Of a DNA stretch of 64,000 nt, positions 11,700 to 24,286 are shown in pieces. Each line of letters opens with the position of its first letter. Within the stretch, counting starts at the first letter, position 1. The notes under the pieces were generated by a model. It was not told where the DNA came from, made no database searches, and saw only the letters and a list, made by a program, of their open reading frames with translations. The stretch is from Corythucha ciliata (Eukaryota; Arthropoda; Insecta; Hemiptera; Tingidae), in assembly GCA_038030265.1 (NCBI GenBank), contig CM075943.1, forward strand, positions 23,374,001-23,438,000, read 5' to 3'. Made by a program: the position numbers and the translations under genes.

Positions 11700-12814
11700 C
11701 TGACACCGAGGAGGAGAGGGAAAAATGTATTTTATCACACTGATGTGTCGCGAACTGCTGATCTGAGCGCCGATATTTTCCTCTGGGGGGGGGGGGGATT
11801 TTTTTTTCTTCTCTCTTTTGGAAACCCCCTCCCTCTCTTCACCAATGAGAGGGTGAATCGAATTTTTCCCCGACACTGAAGAGGGGAGGGGACGTATATG
11901 TCTACTTATGTGTGAATTTGCTATTTGGAAATTTAGTTTCAAGAGTTATAGGGAACGTCCTGGCTGGATCCGCAGTTTCTACTTTAAGGAGGGGATAGTG
12001 TGCTTGAGAATGACGGAGGAGCGAGTGAGATACAATGAGAATTCGAGCGGCGGAGCTTTTCCAACCTTACTAGCATGTCCCTTGCGCAGGAATATCGATT
12101 TTGATGCCGGCTTTGACCTTAACTCATCTTTTGTTCAAATTATTATTTACGCTTGAGGACGAGTAGAGAGCGAGAGCGACTTGACGATTTTTTAAATAAG
12201 TTGATGAAGTGAGGGTTGGTTCAAACAATATCCAACTAGATCCAACTAGAAGAGATGTCATCTCTTCAGTGACATTTCCATTTCTATAAACCCAATTACA
12301 TTCTTGAGAGGAACATGTCGCCTACGAATGCGTTTGCGTCGGTTTCCCAATTCATTGCAAACAAAAGAAGTGCAAAATCAAAACTTCCATTCTCTTGAAA
12401 AACTGAATGAAAAATGTCGTCCTCCCGGCCGCAAAGGGTGGGCCATCTATTTTGAGCAATAAAAAAAAAGTCTGCCTGGTGTCCCCTTCCTCGATCGAAA
12501 TAAACACTGCACTTCCCAGTCATGTCTTTAGCGTGTAACACTAATTCATGACTTTATAGGAAATATCTCATGTAGCATCAAAGACCTCTTGAATTCTATT
12601 CGTTAATTACTTGACACACATGCATGGAGGTGATATGCGGAAATGAGATAGATTTATAATGCAGCTATCTGAAATAGCTAATTAAAACATGATTGGACAT
12701 GGTTCTTCAACTGGTTAATCCCACCCCCTCCCTCCAAATAGACGTTTACTATGAAGTTGTCCTCCGATTTGCGCCATCAAATTGCTTAAATACTGTATAT
12801 GACGATATCCCCGT

Positions 12815-13640
12815 GACCTTCAGATGGCCAAACCGAACATTTGCGATTCAAAAATGGCCAAACAAACCATTCGATCCTTAAAAATGGCTAAGCTGACGGT
12901 TTGTGTCGTGAAAACAACCAAAACGCCAAAAAAAGGTTTGACTTGCCATTCTCGTTCAACCTACCCTAAAAATGGCCAAACTGACGAGTTACGCCATGAA
13001 AATGCCTTAATTGTCAATATGCATGCTCTGAAAATGGGCAAACTGACCATTTGCGCTCCAAAAATGGCCAAATACTGACCATGGGCTATTTTACGCCCCC
13101 AAACTCAATTCTCCAAACTCAATGCCCCAAAGACTCAATTCATGCTAAAAATGCCTAAACTGTCGACTTACGTCATGAAAATGCCTAAACTGACGATATC
13201 TGTGCCCAGAAAATAGCCAAAACGGTCATCATGCGCTCCAAATAATGATCAAAATGACCATTCGCTCCTAAACTGACAATTTGTGACCTAAAAAATAGAA
13301 ACACCATAAAAATGTAATAATTTCAATTCGCGTTCTCAAAAATGGCCAATCTGACCATTCGCGCCCTACAGGTCGAGTAAATTTAGATTCGCGCCTTGAA
13401 AATGGCTAAACTGACGATGAGCGCCTATAAAATTTACAAACTGGCTAGTCGCGCGTTTGATTAATTGAACATTCTCCGCGCCATATTATAAACTGGTCAT
13501 TCGTTCTCGCACCGAACACTGTCCGTCTCCACCGTAACGCCTGATCGCCACTTCCAACCAATGTTTACTGTCGAGTGTTGACGGCTCTGGACCTACAAAA
13601 TGGCTCGGCTGGCTATTCGCCAGCTAAAATTGGCCAAACT
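12815..13640. repeat. Degenerate tandem array of about 30-36-bp units
   Basis: More than twenty diverged units follow the pattern AAAATGGCCAAACTGACC followed by ATTTGCGCTCC-like spacer. Units vary in length and have many substitutions, so the array is old. It lies upstream of the EAAT first coding exon. Similar-looking arrays with other consensus units occur at 18700-19760, 35290-36740 and 60330-60990. Confidence 0.8.
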
Positions 13641-13799
13641 AATTGTGCGTTCTTTCCCGAAGCAAGAGGATGAGGTAAATAGTATAGGTACATCTAAAGA
13701 ATGTTAGGAGTGAGTGCCCCCATTTACCCCCTCCCCACCCTCCTTGTAACCACTAATGATAATGTATACTGATAAGGGGGACCAAAGGTGGTGTACGGT

Positions 13800-16700
13800 T
13801 GTTTACAAAACCAATTTATAAAATAATTTAGCATGTGAAAATCTTAAATTTCTTTTAAAATTAGCAATTTCTGCCTTTTTGAACAATCCGATATAGCACG
13901 CTGCCGCAGCGACAATTAAGGTGAATACGATCAGTTTCATGTAAATGAAGACTTCAGATGATTTTTCTGATGGTTTCTCACGTCACGTCAAACAAAAAAA
14001 TTACAGCGCAAGTGTTGTTGAAACGTTGATCAAAACTACCCTGAACTTTCTGTTTTGAAGGAAGAAATACCTTCTTTTTTGTTTATAAAATAATAATTTG
14101 CGCAGAAAAACTGCCCATTAACTAAAATAATTCTCGAGAGTGATTTTGAAGAGGACACATTGAAGAAATTTTTCTGACCTTGGGAAGCCGATATGAAGAG
14201 AATTAGCGTAAAATAGTTGGGGTAGACGTTTGTTGGAAACTTAAAAAATCCGAATTTTCCTCAGTTTGAATAGCTGTCAAGGCCATTAAAAGCGATCAAT
14301 TTGAGTTAAAATATCTTATCCCGATAGAAAAAGTGTGCACACTTCACTCGGAAGCGAGCAACTCGCATTTTTCCGATAAAAGTGACTTATAGTACAGTAA
14401 AATTATACTATAGGTGAAAAATTGACTAAACCCTGAACATGACAATTTTTGGTGAAAATTGTTTAGTACATTTCCCCCAACACAGCATAAAAAACTCCCT
14501 ACTATTCTGCCTCAGGTTTGGGAACAGGGACCGTATTACGAACCCGTGTGAAAATGCCGCAAGATGCGGTTGCGGCAGCTTTTCTCGACCGTTCGAAATA
14601 AGGTCCCAGCTGTCGGTGGAAGTTGTACTTCGGCCGTTTTTCCGGAATAATTCTGTAGCTATTGGGGTTATAAAAAAAATGTACTAGACCTAATATGAAG
14701 AGCACAAAATTTTACACAAGAAACTGTTATGCGGGGTTTATACTCATATAAAGGTACTGTAATAGGTACCTACTTGCCATATTTGTATTGAAAAGAGAGG
14801 CATTTCCCCCACAGGCCCAAGCTGTGAAACTACATATTTCCCTCCGAAAACAACAAACGAATAAATTGTGAGAATCCCAACCACTATTCGGTCCATTAGT
14901 GTGACGTCATATCCGGAATAAGGAACCTGAAGCTAAACAAAACATTTCATTTTAAGAAAAAGCTGAGGATTTTTCAATTTTACTGTATTTATTTTTAAAA
15001 AATATCTTGAGCATCGTGGTAAGTCTACTGAAGCGTGTCTGTCGAGGGGAGCGAACGGATTGTAAATGGCTGCTACGTGTGTCAGTCTGTCAGTATGAGA
15101 TAGCTCTCCGAATTTAAGCTCTTCACAGTCATGCCTTGAACAATTTTCTTCTACACTGGATGCAAGAGTCACTGTTCAAAGACTTTTTGGTTCTTTGGGA
15201 GCGGTTGAAAAGTGAAGATCTTATTTCTGTCATGGTCAAATAAAACAGGGCCAAGGGCTTTTTCTCCGTCCGGAAAATGGCAGCAACACACGTATGCCCC
15301 CGAGCCAGGTTCTTCCCATCCTATAAGCACTCGTGCACGTTAATAATTATTGTTAGACCTGTTCTAAGAATTGTTTACTTACTTTTAATTGGAACGTTTC
15401 GCTTAGAAAGCTTCTGCAGAAAATTGATTTGTCAGTTGGCGAATATAGTGACGTTGGTGGTGCCAGGTAGACCCACTACTTGTTTAAATGAGATATTGGG
15501 ACACTGAATTCTTTACGAAAACACCACAAACTCTGCTATAAATAACGAAAAACCTAATTATTGACAGTCACTAATGAAGCGAATTGAGGTACCTATTGGA
15601 TACCTCAATAGGTATCCAAGAATAGGTAGTACCTAATTTATTCATTATTTGTTGGCACAGCCTCCTCTTTTTAAGTATAACTGTAATATCTCCCCTTCCA
15701 GCTGTCATTATGGTAATTTTGACGGCGAATCCTGAAAGAAGGCACTTTCTTCATTATGGAATGGTCGCATCCAACGGCACAAATCATCATAAGCCTTCTC
15801 AACAGAAATTGAAAGTTGCGTGAAATAGCACACTTTATATTTTCGCGAAACTATCCATCGAAAATTTGGTCGGATAAGTTCTTGAAACGAAGGTGCTCAT
15901 TTTGCTAGACGTTCTTCAGATGCATGCGTTTGCAATCCCTCCCTACTGTTTTTTTGAACGCATCCCGATTTCGATTAAATCGGTTCGCTATAGAAAAGGT
16001 TATAATACCTATTCAATTTTGCATTTTTGTTCACGCGGCTTCCTTCATGCTGAGTGATCGAGGATAACCGCGCATAAGAGCTTGATGTGGGGTTTTCTGT
16101 GGTTTTCAAATTAAGCCTAATAGAATGATTAGCCAACGATGATGGTTGCAGAGATATGTCAGCAAAACGAATAAAATGACCCTGAAATCCAAACTCCAGC
16201 AGCGCCAACACCCGTCGTGAAATATTCGGGAATTTTTTACACAGTGGAAGGGAGGAGGCGGGTCAGAAACAGATTACACCAAACATGTGTCAGTTTTTCC
16301 AACTTCCAAGCTTCGGTCAATTTTCTGTCAGCTTTTACTTTCCTGTTTCTGTTTCAACCAAAAGGCGAAGGAATGGAAAAAAGTGGTGCGGATGTTTCTT
16401 GTGTAAAACTGTGTGCTCTTCAAATTTGGTGTGGTACATTTTTGCGTTAAAACAAATGATTCCAGAATTATGTCTTAAAAACGAACGAAACACAACTTCT
16501 ACCAACAGCTGCTCCTTAACCCGACGTGGAATCCTAGGGAGGTTTTTATGCTGTTCGAGTGGAAGGGGGTAATGAGTAATTTGCACCAAAAGTTCTCCTG
16601 TTCTATTGAATGTCTGGGTCAAACAATAATTTTACTGAACTATTAAGCCTTAAAAATTATTTTAAAAAATCATATCTCGAATAGTTTTGTTTTCCGGACC

Positions 16701-16800
16701 ATAGCCGACCAATGAGGTCTAATTTCAGCCATTTTTTTTTTTTTTTTTTGTACAAGCCAAAACCGACCACCCTGTTTAACAAGTTTCGCTGGTTTGGACT
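13800..16800. repeat. Remnants of dispersed repeats, no gene seen
   Basis: The block at 14587-14714, read on the minus strand, matches 16395-16518 on the plus strand (shared TCTTGTGTAAAA, TGTGCTCTTCA, TTCCAGAATTA-type words). Positions 14140-14420 share words with the foldback family at 9025-10464 and with 58430-58850. The region is explained as decayed transposon copies; no intact open frame. Confidence 0.5.
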
Positions 16801-18600
16801 ATGGTTCATTCTGGATAACTTCAAGGGGTCGATTTTCTTAATTTCTTAAAAAATCATTTTCTCTGTTTCACCTCTTCAAAAGCCCAATGTCGAGCGGTTG
16901 GCGCTACCGATGTCGGCTCTGTCAATTTCTTCCAGCGAGGGTACTCTTGGTTGTGATGGGCGGGGTACACCTGATAGCAGCTGTGACCGGTAATGGGATG
17001 CACAGGGTAAAAATGTATGTTGAAAAAATTAAAAGCCTCAGTACAGTGACGCCTCGGCCCCTGTACTCGCTACGCCACTCAATGGACCTCATTTCAATTT
17101 TGAAATAAAACAAGTAAAGTGATATGCCTTAAGACCTATCAAGTTAAGGCCTTCGTTGGTTAGTGTTGAGTGAGAAAATCAAATTAACGTCCATCCCAAT
17201 AGAAAGAAAGAATATTGCAAAACCGTTTAACTTTAAAGCAATTACGCGTCTCCCAAGGTGATCGACTTTGTTTATTCCCGTTATGCTACTGCCGAACTAC
17301 ACATTCATTTAACGAATTTCGGGCGATTTTGCGCGCAACTACGATTCCTTGATTTTAGGCAGGTACTCTACAGAAATGGACACTTTTTGCAGACACTAGT
17401 GACATGTCTACCTCATCTTTTATTTTTTATTAGCAAACAAAATCGAAGTGCAGCACTATTGACCTCTCAATAACCTTCGCAATTGAAAAAACGTTTTTAA
17501 AAATCTTTGCTCGTCCCTATAATATGACGTCTGAAGTCATGAAAATTACTTGTTTTGAAAAGGGGGTGAAGGTGTTTCCTCCGTTTTAGAAACACTGGGA
17601 TATTCAAAGAAGAAAAAAATAGTGGTTTTTTACTAGTGTTATTTTTAGGGACCACGTGAGGATAAAATTGTTAAATCATTAATTTAAGTTGGACTCACTT
17701 TGTATTTCGGTCCAACGCTGTCAAATCCCAAGGAACAACCAACAAACAAATTCAGGTTTCATCGCGTAAAACGAAAATCCCCCTCACTTTCCTCTAGAAG
17801 AGAGCACAGGGCTTTTTAAACCCCCGGCACACTTGTTTCGAACTGTCGTGTGTCGTCTACGAAGTGAACTCAGAAGATTTTTTTTTGTTTCCTCCTCCTC
17901 CTCTTCTTTTCGTACCTTAACGAAATGGATCAACTGTTTAGGACCTCTCTCCCACCTTCCCTCTCACTCTATCTCCCTCACTCTTTCCTTGGCACGGGCC
18001 GTGATTTTGATTTAATCGTGTCAGTGCGATACCCCCCCCCCTCCACAAACCCTCCGAACGTCCATTCCTCTGAAAAGGCCTAATCAAGGTTAATTAAGAT
18101 TCTAGGCAATGAAACAACTTATTAACAGGGAGCGCTAAAAATCGTAAAATATATCGGAGGGATAAGAAAAGTTGGGCGAAAATTGCGTATCAATTTGAGT
18201 GAAAACCCCCCGACGGAGATAGGAGGAAGTGAAAAGAGAGAGGCAAGACAATAATGGGCCCGCGTATTTGGCTCGCTTTTCTGCATTTCTACTTAACACG
18301 GGCAAATAAGAAGAGGTAGTAAGGTTTAAGAGGAGAGAGATGGTCAGGGAACTCGTTCATTTATTTTTACTTTTGACTCTGTTAAATAGAACAAGAAGGG
18401 AACATGCGGTTATTAATAATAGGAAATCTGCGGCCTGATAATTTCCCGAAATAACGGCCGTGTGACACAACAATAATTGATCAACGGGGATGGAATTCGA
18501 ACTCCTATGGTTCAACTTCTTTTAAAGGGCTTAAATGCATGCGTCCCTGAACAATTCATGTATAATTATGTAACCGTATCCGTCGATTATAACCGACACT
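16800..18600. other. Intergenic sequence, nothing recognised
   Basis: AT-rich DNA with pyrimidine-rich patches near 17880-18060. No supported coding, RNA or repeat feature was seen on either strand. Confidence 0.4.
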
Positions 18601-18601
18601 C

Positions 18602-20536
18602 AGGAGCGTAGCCAGCCCGTGATCAAGGGGTAGGCAGCCAGCTAGGCACGGATCCACGGTGGTGGGGGGGGGGGGTGCGATAGAGAAAAAGTTCTCGTTC
18701 GCGGATGAAATCTACAAAAGGACATTTTGCAGGTAAGACAGAAAAACACCCATTCACGGCTGAAATTGAGAAATAGCGCTGGTTCACGTTAAACTTGAGA
18801 AGTAAATCTCGTTATTCGCGGTTGAAATTGAGAAAACACGCCAATTTGCGATTTCACGATGCAAAGTTAAGGGCGAAATTAAGAAAATGCGCTAATTCAC
18901 GGTTTATAGAATTCTTTTCACAGCTAAAATTGACAAAAGAAATTGCTCGTTCAATGTAGAATTGAGAAAAATCACTCATTTGCGGCTGGAATTGCGGAAA
19001 AGCGCCAATTCACGGCTAAAATTGAGAAATGGAGCTCATTCACGCAGGTAAAATTGAGAGAAGGCGCCAGTTCGTGGTTTCTCAAACATCGGCAAACATT
19101 GCGAGAAAGAGCTAATTGACCGTTTTTATACATATATATGGCAAGTTTGCGGGTAAAACTGAAAAAGAGCGTGACTTAGCGCATACATTTTTGGAAAAAG
19201 TGCTTATTCACGGCTAAAATTACGGAAAATTGTTCGTTAGCCCCTGAAATTGAGGGGTCAAAATTAATGAAATTCGCTCTCACACGGATTATGTGAACCT
19301 TTTCACTGCTAAAATTTGAAGGGAGAAAAAATTGCTCAAGGCAGAATTAGGAAAAAGCACTAATTTTCAATTGGCGAAATTGTCACAGTTTGTTGTTATC
19401 TGGTGGAATTCTCGTGGCTAAAATTGAGAAATAGCGTTCATCCACATGTGAAATTGAGGAAAAAATGTTGTTTTTTTTTTTTTTTTGCGGCTGAAACTGA
19501 CAGAACGCACCAATTTGCAGTTAGGCAATGCCCGGTGCTGGCCGTAATTGAAATAGTATATCAAAAATGCGTTATTTCACGGTTTTTTTGAGACCTTTTC
19601 ACGGCTAGAATGAAGAAAATTGGCTAGTTCGAGTTAGAATTGAGATAAAGCACTCAGCTTCAGCTAAAGTTAAGGAAAACGTCAATTCGAGGCTAAAAAC
19701 AGTACTCATTCATGAGTGAAATCGGGGGTAAAAAACTCTGTGCAACTACTCTTGAGAAAAACTGGATCCACGCCTGTGGGCCAGCTTCACTGGTGAAAAT
19801 ATCAGATGCACCATTGCCTTTTTGCAGGCTTATAACAGGATGTGGAGGTTAGAATCGCGTCAATTCGCGGTCGTCGGAGACTAAATTTGCACAGAAACGG
19901 CCACTATCCGTCGAAGAATTAATGTCTGCTGGAAATACGACGTTTCCATAACGTTAAAAAAACGTTATCGACAACATATTTAGTAACGTTTCAGTACCGT
20001 AACTATGTTGACGTTTCAGCATACAACTGTCGTTTGTAGTCTTCTATTTCGGATTTTATGTCGAAAACCTGAAATTTCTCCCCCCCCCCCCGGAAAGTGA
20101 TACTTTAGGAGCTAAACTTTGAATCTTAGACCTGAGACGGTAAACAGAGCTGGCATTTCCTCTCCCACCACAAGTCTGGATGGCACAGCGGGGTAAACAC
20201 GATTTGAGCTAGCCAAAAACACACGAAAATTGCTCGTCGAACCTGCGAAAATGGGATTTTAGTGTGAAAAATCGGTCTCCAAGTTAAGCCGACCCTCGAA
20301 ATCGGGTTGTCAGCAACAAACATTGGCGAATTTTTGATTTTTGGTGAAACTGATAAGCGAAAATGTGTTGTTTTTTTTAGTGAGAAAAATCCGCAAAATT
20401 GGTTTTATGGAGAGGAATATAAGAAAGCCAGATCAGTGATTTTTTTGTGGGGGGTGGGCAGCTGCCCCACGAAATCTGCGCTTTTAACTCTAGGGGAGGG
20501 CAACTGCCCACCCCTGCCCCCGCTGGCTACGCCCAT
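18602..20536. mobile_element. Repeat element copy A with internal degenerate satellite
   Basis: Its ends carry inverted GCGTAGCCAGC (18605-18615) and GCTGGCTACGC (20522-20532), a terminal type seen on many insect DNA transposons. The body (about 18700-19760) is a decayed tandem array with a consensus like AAAATTGAGAAATAGCGC followed by TCATTCACGGC. Copy B (35226 to about 37290) is collinear with it. Copy A carries an extra insertion of about 90 bp near 19940-20030. It has no coding capacity. Confidence 0.7.
19946..20021. repeat. About 75-bp insertion shared with 21229-21303
   Basis: Nearly identical blocks containing ACGTTATCGACAACATA and CGTAACTATGTTGACG occur here and at 21229-21303. Copy B of the host repeat lacks this block (it reads directly TCCACTGG…GTCGTTTGTAG near 36930), so it was inserted into, or retained only in, copy A. 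The longer source is the element at 21132-22016. Confidence 0.7.
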
Positions 20537-21131
20537 GCCGACACTTAAAAGTTTCTTTTCTTAGCTTTAGATTATTGTACGAAAACTGTGAACAAATAAA
20601 GATTTTTGTTTAATTCAGCTTGTAATTGATAGGCTCATTGAGAGCCCTGTTCAAAAGGCATGCCTCCCAGCCAAGCCCCCCCCCCCCCCAACAAGTTCGC
20701 GAATACCTTCGTGTCGTTCGGTAAGTTTGTGAGTCGTGGTCGAGCGAACGCCAACAAATCAATCTCATCTAACAGATGACGAGTCACGATAGTTATGCCC
20801 ACCCAGACTTTAAGTGAATTGTCTTTCTTAATTTATTCGTCGTATAGAGGAGGCGGGCGTTGATCTTGGCGAAACACCCGGCACATTTTTTTCTGGAATC
20901 TCCCGTCAAAAATAAAAGCCTAACAGCACCCAAGCTCGACAGCGAGATACTAAAAACCCGCAAAACATTAATGATTGTAGGGCTTGCTCATCTATACTAT
21001 GTTCTGTAGATGCGTGGGGTTCAATCATTAATGCCCGTTGAGTACGACGGCGGAGTAGCGGTGTACTGAATGGTAGGTATTCTCATTTTTTTTCGCAAGT
21101 TCTAACCAGTTCCAACTTCTAGTGTAAAAAA

Positions 21132-22016
21132 TACCCAATCAACACAAAAAGTGTCAATAGGTGGGGGTGTGTGTGTGTGTGTGTGGCTGAAACGTCGTAT
21201 GGTTACATTATGGTTTCAGTTACTTCCATAACGTTACAAAAACGTTATCGACAACATATTTAGTAACGTTTCAGTACCGTAACTATGTTGACGTTTCAGC
21301 ATCGTCGCTTTGCGATGTTTTTGTCACTAATGCGTATGAATAATGCGTCTAAAAGACTCTATTATCCAACGAATATCCGCAGAAACGTTGGCGTGTCCGG
21401 TAATTACGAGGATGATCGAGAAGTAACTTTCTAAGTGTCTCTTTCCACCGAAATTATTTCGTTACTGCACTAGAGTGTGACGAAAATGATGTTTCATTAT
21501 CTAATTATCATCTAATCATCGACCAAAATTTTAGCTCTGTTCGTTTGTCAGTCCCGGGCTACTCCAATCCCCCATAAACACACTTCCATCGAATCAACGT
21601 CTAAAAATAGATCCTTGATTGATTTTAATGTTTTGTACGAGCAATGGTCTTGTAGAAGAATCCTCTTCAAGAAAATCCAAGTTTAGAAAAATGTGCAAGT
21701 TCCTTAATATACTATGTATCCTGAAACTAATGTTTTTGAGATTACGTTAATTGCCAGATTGGTCACATTAGCTCAAAGTGTAAATGGTGTGGCACAAATC
21801 TATACCGATCCAAAGTGTCTGGGTTCGAATCGATAACATATTTTTATTCATTTTATTTAATTTGTTCCATGCAACCCTCAATACCGTTTCATGAACGGTG
21901 CAATGTAACATTACTTTTTTGTCATATTTATCCGTTTTCGCAACGTTTTGAAAACGTTCAATGTAACGTCGCAATGTTTCATTGTCCGTGACAAACGTGA
22001 CTGTGTTGATTGGGTA
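21132..22016. mobile_element. Inverted-repeat element, TA-flanked, 885 bp including the TA
   Basis: A perfect 15-bp inverted repeat TACCCAATCAACACA (21132-21146) and its complement (22002-22016). The outer TA may be the target duplication. It contains repeated AACGTT words and the block shared with copy A at 19946-20021. No transposase seen. Confidence 0.7.
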
Positions 22017-22678
22017 GGGCTAAACGGGGACTGCAGGGAACGTGGCGGCTAAGTGCCTGCTGATTTGTTTAAACATTGTAACAAGCCTTTTTTTTGGGCG
22101 ATATTGGGGAATGGGCTTATTACTGGAGGGGATTAAGAAACGGATTAAAAAGATTAAAACTGATTTATTCACACGGTATAAAGCCTAGCTATTACTATAC
22201 TCGGGGAGGACACACCACGCGGACCTAGGGATCTGACGGGATTACGGCGAAGACTCGGATGGCAGAGAGAGCGATTTAAATAGGGATAATTTTTAGAAGG
22301 AATAATAATTAAGGATAAGTACTTAAATGGTTTTTGTAAACTAGGAAAAGGATGAAGTTGCCCCTGCACTTGTGTGTACTTCGTTACAAGATGAATGTGG
22401 AAGATGATGGGAGTAGAAATATCAGACGTTACAATAAGTAGAGAGCGAAAAGTATGACACAAAGGAGGGTAATATTCTTATATTACCTCTCCCCGTGCAC
22501 CTGAAAAATGAGCCCGGACGTCCCAGGGCACTCTAAAAAGAAGGACATGTCCGGGGAAAGTAGGGCGTCTGGTCATCCTAAGTAAAAGGTCGCCAGTAGC
22601 GCCTATAGTTTTGAGCATGTTCAACTTTCAGTCGCTGCGAGTAAATTCAGTAGCAAGCAGAATAAATTACAAGAATAA

Positions 22679-23054
22679 GGCTAGGGACACACTGGCGATT
22701 TTCTCCGCCTCCAAATCTTATTAATCCGCGCACACTGGCAGCTAAAAAGTTGTAAAAAGTTGCCATGATTAAAAGTTTCCAACTGGAGCGATTCCTTATG
22801 GATGAGTCAATTGTTACCGGGAAATGGAACACACTGAATCTTATTCAGCCGCGCTCACTGGGTGATTAAAAGTTGCCCGCTCTGCTCCAGAGCGTTCGTT
22901 CGCTCTGCTGAAACCAGAGCGAAATAAAGAAGTCTTCTCGAATAGTTGCCCATGAAAAGTTGCCCAGTGTGCGCCAGAGGTGACCAGCGAGCTACTTTTC
23001 TATCTCGGTGATTTTTAATCACCGAAACTACAAGTTGCCAGTGTGTCCCTAGCC
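22679..23054. mobile_element. MITE, 376 bp, perfect 18-bp inverted ends, TAA duplication
   Basis: The ends are GGCTAGGGACACACTGGC and its exact complement, with TAA directly outside on both sides (22676-22678, 23055-23057). The interior repeats the words GTTGCC and AAAAGTTGCC. The features fit a PIF/Harbinger MITE. The perfect ends suggest a recent insertion. Confidence 0.85.
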
Positions 23055-23866
23055 TAAATACCAAAAGAAATCGCTTCGATATTTGAAGCTTACGAAGTAG
23101 CTCACTAGCAGTAGCGCATTTTAGTAGCAATGTGAACGAGTTTCCCTCTCCCCTTTCCCGAAAGCTGGTGGTAGCTTAGCGTTAGTAGCTTGCTACTGGT
23201 AGTGCGCTATTATAGTAGCCTTATGTGAACAGGGCTTTACATCTAAAAACCACAAATTATCGTTTTTCTGTGGTTTTAGTTACGAATAATAGCGCTTTTT
23301 CCAAACTTTTAGCCACGTTCTTGCCCCATGAACAGAACATTACTGCGCCTTATCAGAGTAGCGCTTTCGTGGGCTGAATGAGATATTCATAATCAGTCAC
23401 ACAATTTGCTGCAGAGCAGTGAGAGCACCTGCGACGTTCTATTCTCGACGTCTGATGGACAAAAAATCTTCGAAACAGCCAAATCGCTGTCCATTCGAAT
23501 ACCAAGACTCTGCCTCTTCACGTTGTTACCTACATCCGTGAACATAAAACCTAGAAAATCTTAATTTTTCTATCTTGATGCTTTCCAGGGACCCCCTCTG
23601 ATTCACTCCTACCTCGGTACGCTGCTGCATAGAGTGCGCACTTCACGTTAAGCCTAGTTCACACTGTCGAGTACAGAAGCGTGCCAGTTGCCTGCTAGTA
23701 ATTATACTGGCAAGATATTATTTGCTGGTAAAGTTTTCACACTGGAGAAGCTTCGGTTGCCAGCTGGGTGTTGCTAAAAAATGTTTAATGCCGCGCGGAT
23801 GCCGCGGGTACTGAAACGTAAAACTTTTTTTTACTAAAGAAAGCCTTAGTAAAAGTAGTTCGGTGT

Positions 23867-24088
23867 TTGGAACAAGAACTTTTCGAACTGAGCATTGAGG
23901 AAAAAAGTGGAAAAGGAAGAACTTACGTGAGGAAATGGATAGACAGGCGACCGAATTTCAGAACGTCAAGCATGTTGCTGAAAGAGCTCAGGATCGAGGA
24001 CCCGGAAGAATTCGGAATGTGTCTACGCCTAAGACCTCAGGAATATGACAGTTCATTACATTTATCACATGGGTTACTCCTTATTTAA
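23867..24088 (+). pseudogene. HARBI1-like (PIF/Harbinger) transposase, N-terminal fragment
   Basis: A 73-codon open frame whose middle reads RKWIDRRPNFRTSSMLLKEL and then DPEEFGMCLRLRPQEYDS. This matches the conserved N-terminal block of PIF/Harbinger nucleases (basic W-x-RR, LxxELRxEDPxxF, LRMxPxxFDxLL). The frame then ends; the DDE catalytic core is not found downstream. It sits inside the Harbinger-type element just upstream of the LINE insertion. No active protein is expected. Confidence 0.65.
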
Positions 24089-24265
24089 CCAAGATGGACA
24101 TAGCAATGAGAGCCGCTATTCCGCCAATAATAAAGTTGGAAGTAACGCTAAATTTTTTGGTAACTGGAAACAGTGTTCTATTATTTCTTCTTGAAACTGT
24201 ATTATTCGTATTCATAGTTGTGCCATGTCGTTCCTCTCGTTGGTATTGACGGGCTCGTTGTTTGC

Positions 24266-24286
24266 AATGTCTTCATTCTAAATTCA
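24266..24286. repeat. 5' copy of LINE target-site duplication
   Basis: 21 bp (ending CATTCTAAATTCA) matching 26492-26512 at 20 of 21 positions. It marks the left junction of the R1-type LINE. Confidence 0.85.

Noticed and set aside
12815..13640. Regular repeat units that could suggest a CRISPR array
   Set aside because: Units are diverged and contiguous with no unique spacers, and the window is eukaryotic.
14439..16622. Similar peptides from two open frames (VEVVLRPFFRNNS and VEVVFRSFLRHNS)
   Set aside because: The two places are copies of a dispersed repeat in opposite orientation; the frames have no start, domain or splice context beyond the repeat.
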